This document shows, piece by piece, positions 1 through 8,091 of a stretch of DNA of 53,986 bases. The position numbers and the translations under genes are program-made. Source of the stretch: JBCDGZ01 sp038750655 (lineage in GTDB: Bacteria > Bacteroidota > Bacteroidia > Chitinophagales > Saprospiraceae); NCBI GenBank assembly GCA_038750655.1, contig JBCDGZ010000034.1, positions 1 to 53,986 on the forward strand, read 5' to 3'. Under the pieces are notes generated by a model. That model was not told the DNA's origin. It searched no databases and was given only the letters and a program-made list of their open reading frames with translations. Position 1 is the stretch's first letter. Each line of letters begins with the position of its first letter.

Positions 1-3000
1 ATCGGCTACATTGCTTCTAAATATACAATCCAAAATTACAGGATTACTAGTCGAAGTTCCTCCATTATTGTACAAGCCTCCTCCCCGGAAATTCGGTACC
101 GATCCATCATCGGCCTGCCCATCACTAATGATGAAGCCATCCAAGGTAGCATCAGCCTGCTGTACCCAGACAACATGCCAGCTATTATCTGCCGCCAACC
201 CTTGGGTGCCAATGTCTCCGCTAAGAATAGTCGTATTCTTAACCAGATCGCGCTCGTTGCGATTCATCTCGCCACCGGCGAAGCCTCCAAAGACACCCAC
301 CTGTTCATCCATAAAAAAGCTTTGATCACGACTACCCGTGGCGGTAGTAAAAGGATTTTCGATTGTAGGATAATAAATTTCCGAAGCCACCCAAACTTGT
401 GAGCAAGGACCAGCATCATCCAGTGCATCTTGTAGATCGGTATACGCATCTAACCAATCGCTACCATCATTATTACCGTTGGCGCCTTTACTTACATAAA
501 TAATATCAACGGTCGAGTTGCTGGCTCCGATGGTTACCGTCGTTCCGGGAGAAAGACAATCCGGGAAGTTCAAATCCCTAACTTCCAGAGTATAAGTCCC
601 TGGGATCAAGTTATTGAAGGTCCCCGTCGTGCTAAATAATTTTCCACCAGAAGCTGGCGAAAGAATATATTCTACTGGATTGGCGGAGCTAGCATTAGCA
701 GTCAAAATGCCATCATTACTCCAAACACAAGAAGCATCAGTCGTTCCGGTACTGGTAATGACTGGAGCAATACATTCCAGACAAATGATGTTAGCGGCCC
801 ACCCGGGATCGGTCACAAAGGCATCAGAGAAAAACTGGAACGTCAGACAGCCCGTTGGATTGTCCGCAATGATGGTTCCGCCACCGGGTGCATTAGCGAC
901 GCCAGCACCGCAAAACTGCCCCAATGAAGGAGCCGACAGGTTGTCGCCGTCAAAAACTTCAAGGTGGTCATAGCAATCATTGGGACCATCTGGTTCAATA
1001 TCAAATACGGTGAAGTTCAACTGTACAAATTCTCCAGCATTATCTGGGCAAATGACATAGTTAAACAATTCCCGATCATCGTAATCATTATTAGGACCTC
1101 CACTATCGTAGAAGACATTACCACAAGATTGGATGGTGAAGGTACGCGCCGTCGAATAACTGCCTCCACCGCAGAAGCTGTTGGTACGCATGCGCCAGTA
1201 GTAAGTAATATTGGGGGAAAGCGCACTACTGGTCCACTGCTCTGCATCGATGGCCAGCCCCTCCTCGACAATATTAGTAAAGCTAGGCTCCGTAGAGATT
1301 TGTAGGTCATAGCTCGTTGCATCGTTCACGCCATTCCAGCTAAAGTTTTGCAGGCGGCTGACTTCGGTCGCGTTATTAGCCGGGGATTGCAGCGTAGGTG
1401 GTCCAAGGATAGTAGATTGGACATTGACCACGGTGAAGCCCTTTTGAGTGATGGTATTATCGGTACCCGTCACTTCGATGGTGTAGTTGCCATTCGCTAT
1501 TGCGCTGGTATTATCTAGCACCAGTGTTGCGTTGCTGGGGAAGGTGGTAATGGTTGAAGGAGTAATCGTTGCGGTAACGCCTGCGGGCAGGCCCGTCGCC
1601 GTCAGGTTAACAGTTCCAGTGTAGTTGTTCGCATTATAAACAGACACCTTGAATTCAGGCATATCGCCGGGGCACATACTCTTACGAATGGGGTTGATGC
1701 CCACCATGAAATCAGGAGCAGTACTGCAAGGATCGGTGATACCGGTAGGAAGATCAAAAGCTTCGTTACCATCCGTACGGCTGTTGCTGCTTCCTTGAGT
1801 AGCACTAAAGCCTAATCCCCGTTTAGCAAAGGCATTCCAGATTTCGCAGGCATTGGCACCATCGTACAAGGCAACATCTGCCGCCAGGATGGCATCGCGA
1901 CCGTCGACAAAGCCGGGACGGCAAGGCTGGATTTTCATCGCCTCCGTAACCAACTGTATGGCGATATTATTTCCACCTGTACCATTATACAAATCAGGAT
2001 CAAAACCATATTGATCGATCAATCCCCAGGTCAGTTCCCAGAGCATGGCGCACCACACCGAGCCCGTACGGTGTACCGAGCTAGTGGTTTTAATTCTATC
2101 ATAAGTATCCGGGTTGACGGCTAAATCCGTAGAGTAACGGAAAGAGCGGATTCCCCGTCCCGTGGTGGACTGATTGAGGGCGTAGGTGCCGATGCCTCGG
2201 CCAGCGGGGCCAGTATCGCCAGGCTGCATAGTGAACATCAGTCCGTACCAGTCGCTCCACCCTTCGCCCATCTGCTCGCGATTACCGAGGCAGTTGGAAT
2301 TGCTGGGGCCGCCCGTGAGGCGGTTGGAAATCCCGTGGCCATATTCGTGAACGATGATCCCATTGTCCAGGTCGCCATCACGATCAGGGTTAGGAGAAGT
2401 CCAGAGGAACATCTGCATTCGAGGATTACTGCCATCAGGCGGCGTACCGAAGTTGGCATTATTAGAGCCGGAGCCATCCTGGGCATCCCCCCAAACGTGG
2501 TCGCTGCCGAGGCCTCCACGGCCATAGTTGTTCTCTTGAAAGTTTCCGGCCACCTCATCAAAGCCATAGATGTAAAGCACATCATGGATGATATTATTCC
2601 AATAAAATAAATTGGTGATATTCGCATCCTCATTGACAATCGGCGCCTGCGTTAGGTCGAGCGGAAAGTCAAAGTCCAGTGAAGCTCCTCCATTGGGGCT
2701 GTACCCAAAGCCATTATTACCGTTGCGATCCTCCTGCGCCCAAACATTATTCCCAACAGTAATGGTAAACTCTGCCCCGGCTTGACCATCAGTATCGTGC
2801 CAGCCATAAGGGGAAGCTAGAGGATCGGCAGGATCAACAACAATCGTCCGTGGCCCGTGGCTGGGGCTTTCTACCGGAGAATCAAAGACATTATATTGAT
2901 CGCCCATCATCACAGTGGCGACCCGTCTTTTGCCGAAGTGGGCCTTACAGGCGGCGGCGCTATGATCCGCATGGTCGTGCCCGCCGGGAGTATGGCCAAA

Positions 3001-3639
3001 TTTACAGTTCACAATCCAGTTGTTGCGATCCAGAATTTCTCCGCTGGTCGCATCTACACGCAAGCTCCACCAGTTGATGCCGTTGGGCTCAGCGATAGAC
3101 ATATCCCAGCAAAGGCGAAGTTCTCCTTTCTCATTGACTTGATAAACCAATTTGACCGGAATATCTTCCATAGAGATGCTCCCTTTGCTGTAAACAGCGG
3201 CCTGCTCAGTATTGCGTTCGCGGCTGATGACCTCAATCCCTTCCGTCGAACCGTAGTTAAGCTCTGCGGCGACCGCTTGGATGGCTTGCAAGGCACTCAG
3301 CGCTGGCGAAGTATTGCTCGCCACGATACTTTGCAGGTCAGGATAAAAATTATTGTTCATTTTCAGCATTTGGCCAGTCGCCATAATGTGTACGCTGGCC
3401 TCTGCACCGGCGATCTCAATACCTTGATGACGCTGACGCATATAGATGTGCTGAATGCCGCTGGTGCGGCTGATGTGTTCGTCGGTGACGACCCAATCGG
3501 CCAGGTCCTCCGAGCTTAATTCGTATTGTTCGGCAGTTTCTAGCAAATACTTATTGGCCACCTCTTTAATCGATTGGCCGAAGGCAGTAAGGGAAAAGAA
3601 ACAACATAAAATAACCAAGTAAAAATTTCTCTGGCGCAT
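1..3639 (-). CDS. M36 (fungalysin) metallopeptidase with FN3, CUB and beta-helix domains, 3' end missing
   Basis: An open frame of 1213 codons runs from ATG at 3639 off the left edge with no stop. Residues 1-20 are a signal peptide ending near AFGQ. A fungalysin-type propeptide follows (about 25-150), then the M36 catalytic domain (about 200-620) with the zinc motif HEYGH at 431-435 and the third ligand E459 in GEGWSDW. After a bacterial Ig-like stretch come a fibronectin III domain (about 748-835), a CUB-like domain (about 837-952) and a parallel beta-helix beginning near 1043. M36 enzymes are secreted zinc endopeptidases. The missing C-terminus probably ends in a type IX sorting domain (inference). 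It is the last gene of the long minus-strand run, 201 bases after the sugar dehydrogenase, and would supply peptides and expose glycans on glycoproteins. Family call is firm; substrate is not known. Confidence 0.93.
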   Translation of the reverse strand, partial: MRQRNFYLVILCCFFSLTAFGQSIKEVANKYLLETAEQYELSSEDLADWVVTDEHISRTSGIQHIYMRQRHQGIEIAGAEASVHIMATGQMLKMNNNFYPDLQSIVASNTSPALSALQAIQAVAAELNYGSTEGIEVISRERNTEQAAVYSKGSISMEDIPVKLVYQVNEKGELRLCWDMSIAEPNGINWWSLRVDATSGEILDRNNWIVNCKFGHTPGGHDHADHSAAACKAHFGKRRVATVMMGDQYNVFDSPVESPSHGPRTIVVDPADPLASPYGWHDTDGQAGAEFTITVGNNVWAQEDRNGNNGFGYSPNGGASLDFDFPLDLTQAPIVNEDANITNLFYWNNIIHDVLYIYGFDEVAGNFQENNYGRGGLGSDHVWGDAQDGSGSNNANFGTPPDGSNPRMQMFLWTSPNPDRDGDLDNGIIVHEYGHGISNRLTGGPSNSNCLGNREQMGEGWSDWYGLMFTMQPGDTGPAGRGIGTYALNQSTTGRGIRSFRYSTDLAVNPDTYDRIKTTSSVHRTGSVWCAMLWELTWGLIDQYGFDPDLYNGTGGNNIAIQLVTEAMKIQPCRPGFVDGRDAILAADVALYDGANACEIWNAFAKRGLGFSATQGSSNSRTDGNEAFDLPTGITDPCSTAPDFMVGINPIRKSMCPGDMPEFKVSVYNANNYTGTVNLTATGLPAGVTATITPSTITTFPSNATLVLDNTSAIANGNYTIEVTGTDNTITQKGFTVVNVQSTILGPPTLQSPANNATEVSRLQNFSWNGVNDATSYDLQISTEPSFTNIVEEGLAIDAEQWTSSALSPNITYYWRMRTNSFCGGGSYSTARTFTIQSCGNVFYDSGGPNNDYDDRELFNYVICPDNAGEFVQLNFTVFDIEPDGPNDCYDHLEVFDGDNLSAPSLGQFCGAGVANAPGGGTIIADNPTGCLTFQFFSDAFVTDPGWAANIICLECIAPVITSTGTTDASCVWSNDGILTANASSANPVEYILSPASGGKLFSTTGTFNNLIPGTYTLEVRDLNFPDCLSPGTTVTIGASNSTVDIIYVSKGANGNNDGSDWLDAYTDLQDALDDAGPCSQVWVASEIYYPTIENPFTTATGSRDQSFFMDEQVGVFGGFAGGEMNRNERDLVKNTTILSGDIGTQGLAADNSWHVVWVQQADATLDGFIISDGQADDGSVPNFRGGGLYNNGGTSTSNPVILDCIFRSNVAD

Positions 3640-3679
3640 AGAACTTCTGTGTTTGATGTTTGCAACAGGGGGTCTTCAG

Positions 3680-3698
3680 GGTAATGCTCGGCATTACC
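3680..3698. other. Perfect hairpin in the 201-base gap before the M36 gene
   Basis: GGTAATGC (3680-3687) and GCATTACC (3691-3698) form a perfect 8-base-pair stem with a TCG loop. It lies between the sugar dehydrogenase stop (3841) and the M36 start (3639). No T-run follows on either strand, so it is more likely an mRNA processing or stability element, or a weak terminator, than a classical intrinsic terminator. Nothing else was recognised in 3640-3840. Confidence 0.4.
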
Positions 3699-3840
3699 TT
3701 CCTGGAAGGAATCCATAAGTTTCTGATGGTAGGCGATTAGATTGCCCAATAAAGATACAAAAAGAGTGGGAGGACTAATAGCCCTCCAGGCAGTACAAAT
3801 CAATTACAGGCCTTTTTGTCGCCAAAATGCGGGTTTTGGA

Positions 3841-5247
3841 CTATTGAATTACCACTTTTTGGGTAATTGTTCCGGCCTCATTTGTGGCTTTGATATAATA
3901 ATTTCCTCTAATCAGTTGTTGGGTGGGGATACTTAGTCGCGCTCCGTCGATCTGCTTGGCCCAAACGATACTGCCATTGAAGGAGATCAGTTCGACTTGC
4001 TTGCCGATGAAATTAGGCGAAACCTGCAGGGTCATCTCCGCACCAGCCGCAGTTGGATTGGGAAAGACTTTGAGGAACTGATCAGCCGGAGCTGGCCCGC
4101 CAACGCTGGTGATCGGATTATAATCCAAATTGCGGTACTCAATGATCCGATTGGGACCACTCCCCGGATAGCTAGGCCCATTGGTAGCGAAGTAGACGGC
4201 CCCATTGTGGGGGTTGATACAGACATCGCGAATCCGGCCATAATTATTAAAATATTCTACCTCATTGACCACCTCTGTACCATCATCATTGAATTCCAGG
4301 ACGGAAAGACGCGGTAGGCGGGCAAAGCCTCCCAGTACCGCCATCAACATTTTCCCTTTCCACTCGGGAATCGCTTCATGGTCATAGAACTCCAATCCAT
4401 TCACCGCCACACAAGGCGACCATTCCGCCAGCGGCTCTTTGACATTGAAGTTGTTGCAATAATTAATCTCCGCAGTGGTATTGCAAACGCCCTGCACATT
4501 CGGCCAGCCATAGTTGCGATCCACCTCGATGATGTTGAATTCATCCGATTGTTGGGCACCGTGCTCGGAGGAATAAAGCTGGCCGTTGGGGCCGTAAGCG
4601 AGGCCCTGCGAATTGCGATGACCAAAGGAGTAGACGTAACTGGTCGGATCGGGATTATCAGTCGGAATACTGCCATCCAGATTGATGCGCAGCAGCTTAC
4701 CACTCAAACTATTCATATTTTGCGACAGGCTGCTGTTGCCAACATCTCCCGTAGTCATCAAAATCTTCCCATCGGTAGAAATCAGTAAGCGAGCCCCATT
4801 ATGGATGCCTCCTCCTGGAATGGCATCGAGGATAGTAACCTCATTCACCAGATTCGCTCCATTCCATTCAAAAGATACCAGTCGCTCCCGGATGCTAAAT
4901 CCAACCAAGTAATTATAGGCGATATAAACCAGGGGGGTATTCTCAAAATCAGGATGGAGAGTCATTCCTAGCATACCAGGTTCTCCACCACTCTCAACCT
5001 TAGACCGAAGGTCCAGTACGGTGATGAAATTGCCATTTTCTGGATTGATCCGCAGCACTTGCCCCCGGCGCTCGGTAGCCCAGATGTGATCGTCTGGCCC
5101 CCAGAGGATTTCCCAGGGCACTTGGATGCCGATGGCGACCTCTCTTTCGGTCAGGGTGGTGCTGTCTAAGGTGATGGTGCTTTGGGCATTGAGGTTGAGG
5201 AATAAGCCTAAGCAAAAGAGGAGGAGAAGTGTAGATTTATGAGTCAT
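3841..5247 (-). CDS. PQQ-dependent sugar dehydrogenase (GSDH/sorbosone type), T9SS cargo
   Basis: A protein of 468 residues. The start is ATG at 5247 because a signal peptide begins there (MTHKSTLLLLFCLGL, cut near LNAQ); the frame is open upstream but only with a TTG that lies inside the S9 gene. Residues about 35-375 are a six-bladed GSDH propeller with the family marks GHRNSQGLAYG, SSEHGAQQSDE and NYGWP, as in soluble glucose and sorbosone dehydrogenases that oxidise aldoses using PQQ and calcium. The last 75 residues are a type A T9SS sorting domain starting at FLKVFPNPTAAG, so the enzyme is exported or surface bound. It follows the S9 peptidase by 100 bases on the same strand. Many GSDH homologues have no proven substrate, so 'sugar' is inferred. 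Confidence 0.9.
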   Translation of the reverse strand: MTHKSTLLLLFCLGLFLNLNAQSTITLDSTTLTEREVAIGIQVPWEILWGPDDHIWATERRGQVLRINPENGNFITVLDLRSKVESGGEPGMLGMTLHPDFENTPLVYIAYNYLVGFSIRERLVSFEWNGANLVNEVTILDAIPGGGIHNGARLLISTDGKILMTTGDVGNSSLSQNMNSLSGKLLRINLDGSIPTDNPDPTSYVYSFGHRNSQGLAYGPNGQLYSSEHGAQQSDEFNIIEVDRNYGWPNVQGVCNTTAEINYCNNFNVKEPLAEWSPCVAVNGLEFYDHEAIPEWKGKMLMAVLGGFARLPRLSVLEFNDDGTEVVNEVEYFNNYGRIRDVCINPHNGAVYFATNGPSYPGSGPNRIIEYRNLDYNPITSVGGPAPADQFLKVFPNPTAAGAEMTLQVSPNFIGKQVELISFNGSIVWAKQIDGARLSIPTQQLIRGNYYIKATNEAGTITQKVVIQ

Positions 5248-5347
5248 AATGTACTTTTTTCTAAAACAAAATAAGCATAATCCAGCCGTCCTCCCCCAAA
5301 TCCATCCAATTTTTCTAAATCTGTTAAAAAATGGCAAAATGTCTCCC

Positions 5348-7378
5348 CTAGCGATAGCGGTCAAACCAAGCCAGAATATGCTCAATCTTGGCAATTAGCT
5401 GGCTAGGACGGCGGGCGATGAAATGCGAAGCTCCCGGAATTTCCACGTAAGCCGTCTCGATTTTACGCAGTTTGAGGGCGTGATAGAGTTGTTTGGCCTC
5501 CGACGGCGGCGTCCGCAAATCCTTCGTCCCCACCATCACCAGCGTAGGCGTTTGAACATTGCCGACCAGGGATACCGGCGAAAACTTCATGTAGGTTTCC
5601 ATCTCCTCCCAGGGCTGGCCGGGATAGCGAGAGTAGGCATAACCGTAATAATTATCTGCTGTTAGCGTTTTGCTGACCCAGTTCATCACCGGTTTGATGA
5701 CGGCGGCGGCGCGAAAGCGGTTGTTCTTGCCGATCATCCAGGCCGTCATGATACCGCCGGCACTACCGCCGGTAACGAAGAGACTGTCTTCCACCGTATA
5801 GCCCCCCTTAAGCATCGCATCAACGCCATCCATCACATCGTGGTAATCATCGCCGGGATAATTGTGGTACAAGAGATTGCCAAAGGTCTCTCCATAGCTG
5901 GTACTGCCCCGAGGATTGGGATAAAAGACCACAAAGCCCGCTGCCGCATACAGCTGCATCTCCGGCGAAAAGCGATCGCCATAATTTAGAATCGGGCCAC
6001 CGTGGTTTTCTACCAGCAAGGGATACTTTTTATTTTTATCATAATCCGGTGGAAACACCATCCAGCCCTGAATATCCCGGCCATCAACCGAAGATTTGTA
6101 CCAAATCTCCTCCACCTTACCCAGCTTTCGCTGCTGCAAAAGATCATCGTTGAGGCTCATCACCAGGCGGGCGGAGGCCCCGGGGCGATCAATCAGGGCC
6201 AGCTCGGCAGGATGTTCGGGGTTGGTGTGGGTAAAAGCGATTTGGCCTTTTTGGGCGACGGTAAAGGAGCCGCCGGCGTAGGGCCGGCCAATCGATGTCC
6301 CTCCAACATCACCGGTGATCAGCTTGGTTGTGCTCGCCAGATCAGTGTAGCCAATCTTCGTATTTCCTTTGTCATCGTACATAAAATAGAGCCCCTTACC
6401 GTCGGGCGCCCAGATGGGCATAGCAGCACTGCGGTCCAACCCCGTCTCAATCCGTTGCTTTCCGGAGCCATCGGCGTTCATGACATAGAGGTGCTGCAGC
6501 TGATAGGTTTGCATTTCATCATCAAAGCCGAGGTAGGCCACTCGACGGCCATCGGGCGAAACGGCGATGCCCTCGTCGGGACCATAGCGATCGGTCAGGG
6601 CGGTCACCGTACCATCGCCTAAATTAACCTTATAAATCTCTGAATTACGAAAATCGTAGTCCCAGTTGGCCGCGCGATTACCGCTAAAATAAAGGGATTG
6701 CCCATCCTTGCCCCATTCCGGGGCGCTGCTGTGGCGATAGGGGCCATCGGTGACCTGCCGATGCGTACCCCCTTCTGCGGGGAGAACAAAATACTGGTTG
6801 TATCCAGGTCTTAGGTACCCCCCTCCGTCTGATTCGTGCTTGAGGCGGCTGGTGACGCGGGGAGGATTGGCCCATTGGGCACCCTTGGGGCGTTTGGGCG
6901 GACGAACCAAAGACAGCTCCTTGCCTTCGACAAACATAGAAAAAGCCAACTGACGGCCGTCGGGCGACCAACGCAGGCCGCTAGGCGAAGAGGGCAGCTG
7001 GGAGAGGCGAGCGATTTTTCCATTTTTTAACCAATACACAAAAATCTCGGTGCCTTCGTCCGTCCCGGCCGTAAAGGCGATGCGCTGCCCGTCGGGCGAC
7101 CAGCAGGGGTTGCCCTCGTTGACTTCATAGCTTGTCAACTTCTGATGACCGCTGCCATCCGCATTAACCAGCCAAAGGCGGGCCTTGCGCTGATCCTTCA
7201 TTATATCCATCCCCCTCCGTACATAAACGATGGTCTGACCATCCGGCGAAATTTGAGGATCGGTGACCCATTCTAATTCAAAAACATCCATACTAGAAAA
7301 GGGAGGATGCTCCTGACTCCAAAGAAGGGTAGAAGCAGAAAACAAGAGGAACAAAAGAAGCAGGGGACGATTTTTCAT
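5348..7378 (-). CDS. S9 family prolyl-oligopeptidase-like serine peptidase
   Basis: A protein of 676 residues with a signal peptide (MKNRPLLLLFLLFSAS, cut near LWSQ). Residues about 30-390 are a TolB/WD40-like propeller with repeated SPDG motifs (DPQISPDGQ, CWSPDGQR, RWSPDGRQ). Residues about 430-676 are an alpha/beta hydrolase. The likely catalytic triad is S539 in GGSAGG, D620 in GTKDLRTPP and H652 in GASHF. This is the dipeptidyl/acylaminoacyl peptidase (S9C-like) architecture, which removes short peptides from N-termini. The exported form in Bacteroidota works in the periplasm on peptides. It sits between the DOMON gene and the sugar dehydrogenase on the same strand and would pair naturally with the M36 endopeptidase at the end of the run. 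Confidence 0.93.
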   Translation of the reverse strand: MKNRPLLLLFLLFSASTLLWSQEHPPFSSMDVFELEWVTDPQISPDGQTIVYVRRGMDIMKDQRKARLWLVNADGSGHQKLTSYEVNEGNPCWSPDGQRIAFTAGTDEGTEIFVYWLKNGKIARLSQLPSSPSGLRWSPDGRQLAFSMFVEGKELSLVRPPKRPKGAQWANPPRVTSRLKHESDGGGYLRPGYNQYFVLPAEGGTHRQVTDGPYRHSSAPEWGKDGQSLYFSGNRAANWDYDFRNSEIYKVNLGDGTVTALTDRYGPDEGIAVSPDGRRVAYLGFDDEMQTYQLQHLYVMNADGSGKQRIETGLDRSAAMPIWAPDGKGLYFMYDDKGNTKIGYTDLASTTKLITGDVGGTSIGRPYAGGSFTVAQKGQIAFTHTNPEHPAELALIDRPGASARLVMSLNDDLLQQRKLGKVEEIWYKSSVDGRDIQGWMVFPPDYDKNKKYPLLVENHGGPILNYGDRFSPEMQLYAAAGFVVFYPNPRGSTSYGETFGNLLYHNYPGDDYHDVMDGVDAMLKGGYTVEDSLFVTGGSAGGIMTAWMIGKNNRFRAAAVIKPVMNWVSKTLTADNYYGYAYSRYPGQPWEEMETYMKFSPVSLVGNVQTPTLVMVGTKDLRTPPSEAKQLYHALKLRKIETAYVEIPGASHFIARRPSQLIAKIEHILAWFDRYR

Positions 7379-7479
7379 AATCCGGGAATTACTAGGTGAT
7401 TAAGTGTGGTCCCAAATGTAAGAAATTCCGGGGCGATTGCTCAAGCCCCAGAAAATTATCCCTGCCTTTTAAAGAAGAA

Positions 7480-7986
7480 CTAAATTTTGATTTTCACCAT
7501 CGTCCGCATCATGGAATGATGGGCAAAGTCATCATCTTGGCTGTAGGCAATATGCATGAATAGCTCACTCCCCGCTTCGAGGGTATGGTGAAACTGGCTA
7601 TCCGGAAAACGGCTCAAGTCAAAAGTAATACTTGTTGATTTCCCCTTCTCACTGCCGACCACTTCACCAACTGCCGTTTGGCCGCCCAGCTTGGTGACGG
7701 GATGTACATCGCCGGGCTTAATGGTATAGAAATCAAGCACTTCAGCCTTGCCATTTTGAACCCGTCCCATCATAAAGCTGCTTCCAGCCAATTGGTCTTT
7801 AGGATTCAAGCCGATGGCTACCCAGCCATCAGTCGGCGCAGTCATGGTAATTTTGAGATTATTCTGGACGACCTTCCATTCGACCGTCATCCCATTCTTT
7901 TCGATTTTTTGGGGAGTGCTTTGGGCAAAGCTGCTGGTCATAAAACAAAAGAGGGCTAAACAGAGCGATAATAGTTTACAATTCAT
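7480..7986 (-). CDS. Secreted DOMON-domain protein
   Basis: A protein of 168 residues; ATG at 7986 is preferred because it begins the signal peptide MNCKLLSLCLALFCF (cut near SFAQ), whereas the frame upstream offers only TTG at 8010. Nearly the whole mature protein is one DOMON beta-sandwich with the typical GWVAIGLNP and GSSFMMGRV segments and a late HHTLEAG strand. DOMON domains bind heme or sugars and often act as electron carriers or substrate-binding modules, as in cellobiose dehydrogenase and dopamine beta-hydroxylase relatives. Met residues in MMGR and HHSMMRTM could be heme ligands, but that is conjecture. It stands between a membrane cytochrome gene and a peptidase, with a sugar dehydrogenase next but one, which suits a redox role. 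Confidence 0.85.
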   Translation of the reverse strand: MNCKLLSLCLALFCFMTSSFAQSTPQKIEKNGMTVEWKVVQNNLKITMTAPTDGWVAIGLNPKDQLAGSSFMMGRVQNGKAEVLDFYTIKPGDVHPVTKLGGQTAVGEVVGSEKGKSTSITFDLSRFPDSQFHHTLEAGSELFMHIAYSQDDDFAHHSMMRTMVKIKI

Positions 7987-8091
7987 GGTAGAAAATTTAG
8001 AGGCTTGCAATAATTAGGTATTGCTAATTGTAACTTCAATTGCGCTGTATTATTTTATCAGTTGATCGATAACTCTAATATTTCCCCCTCA

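Noticed and set aside
5248..5394. Upstream extension of the sugar dehydrogenase to 5394
   Set aside because: It starts with TTG, overlaps the S9 gene and places 49 residues before a perfect signal peptide.
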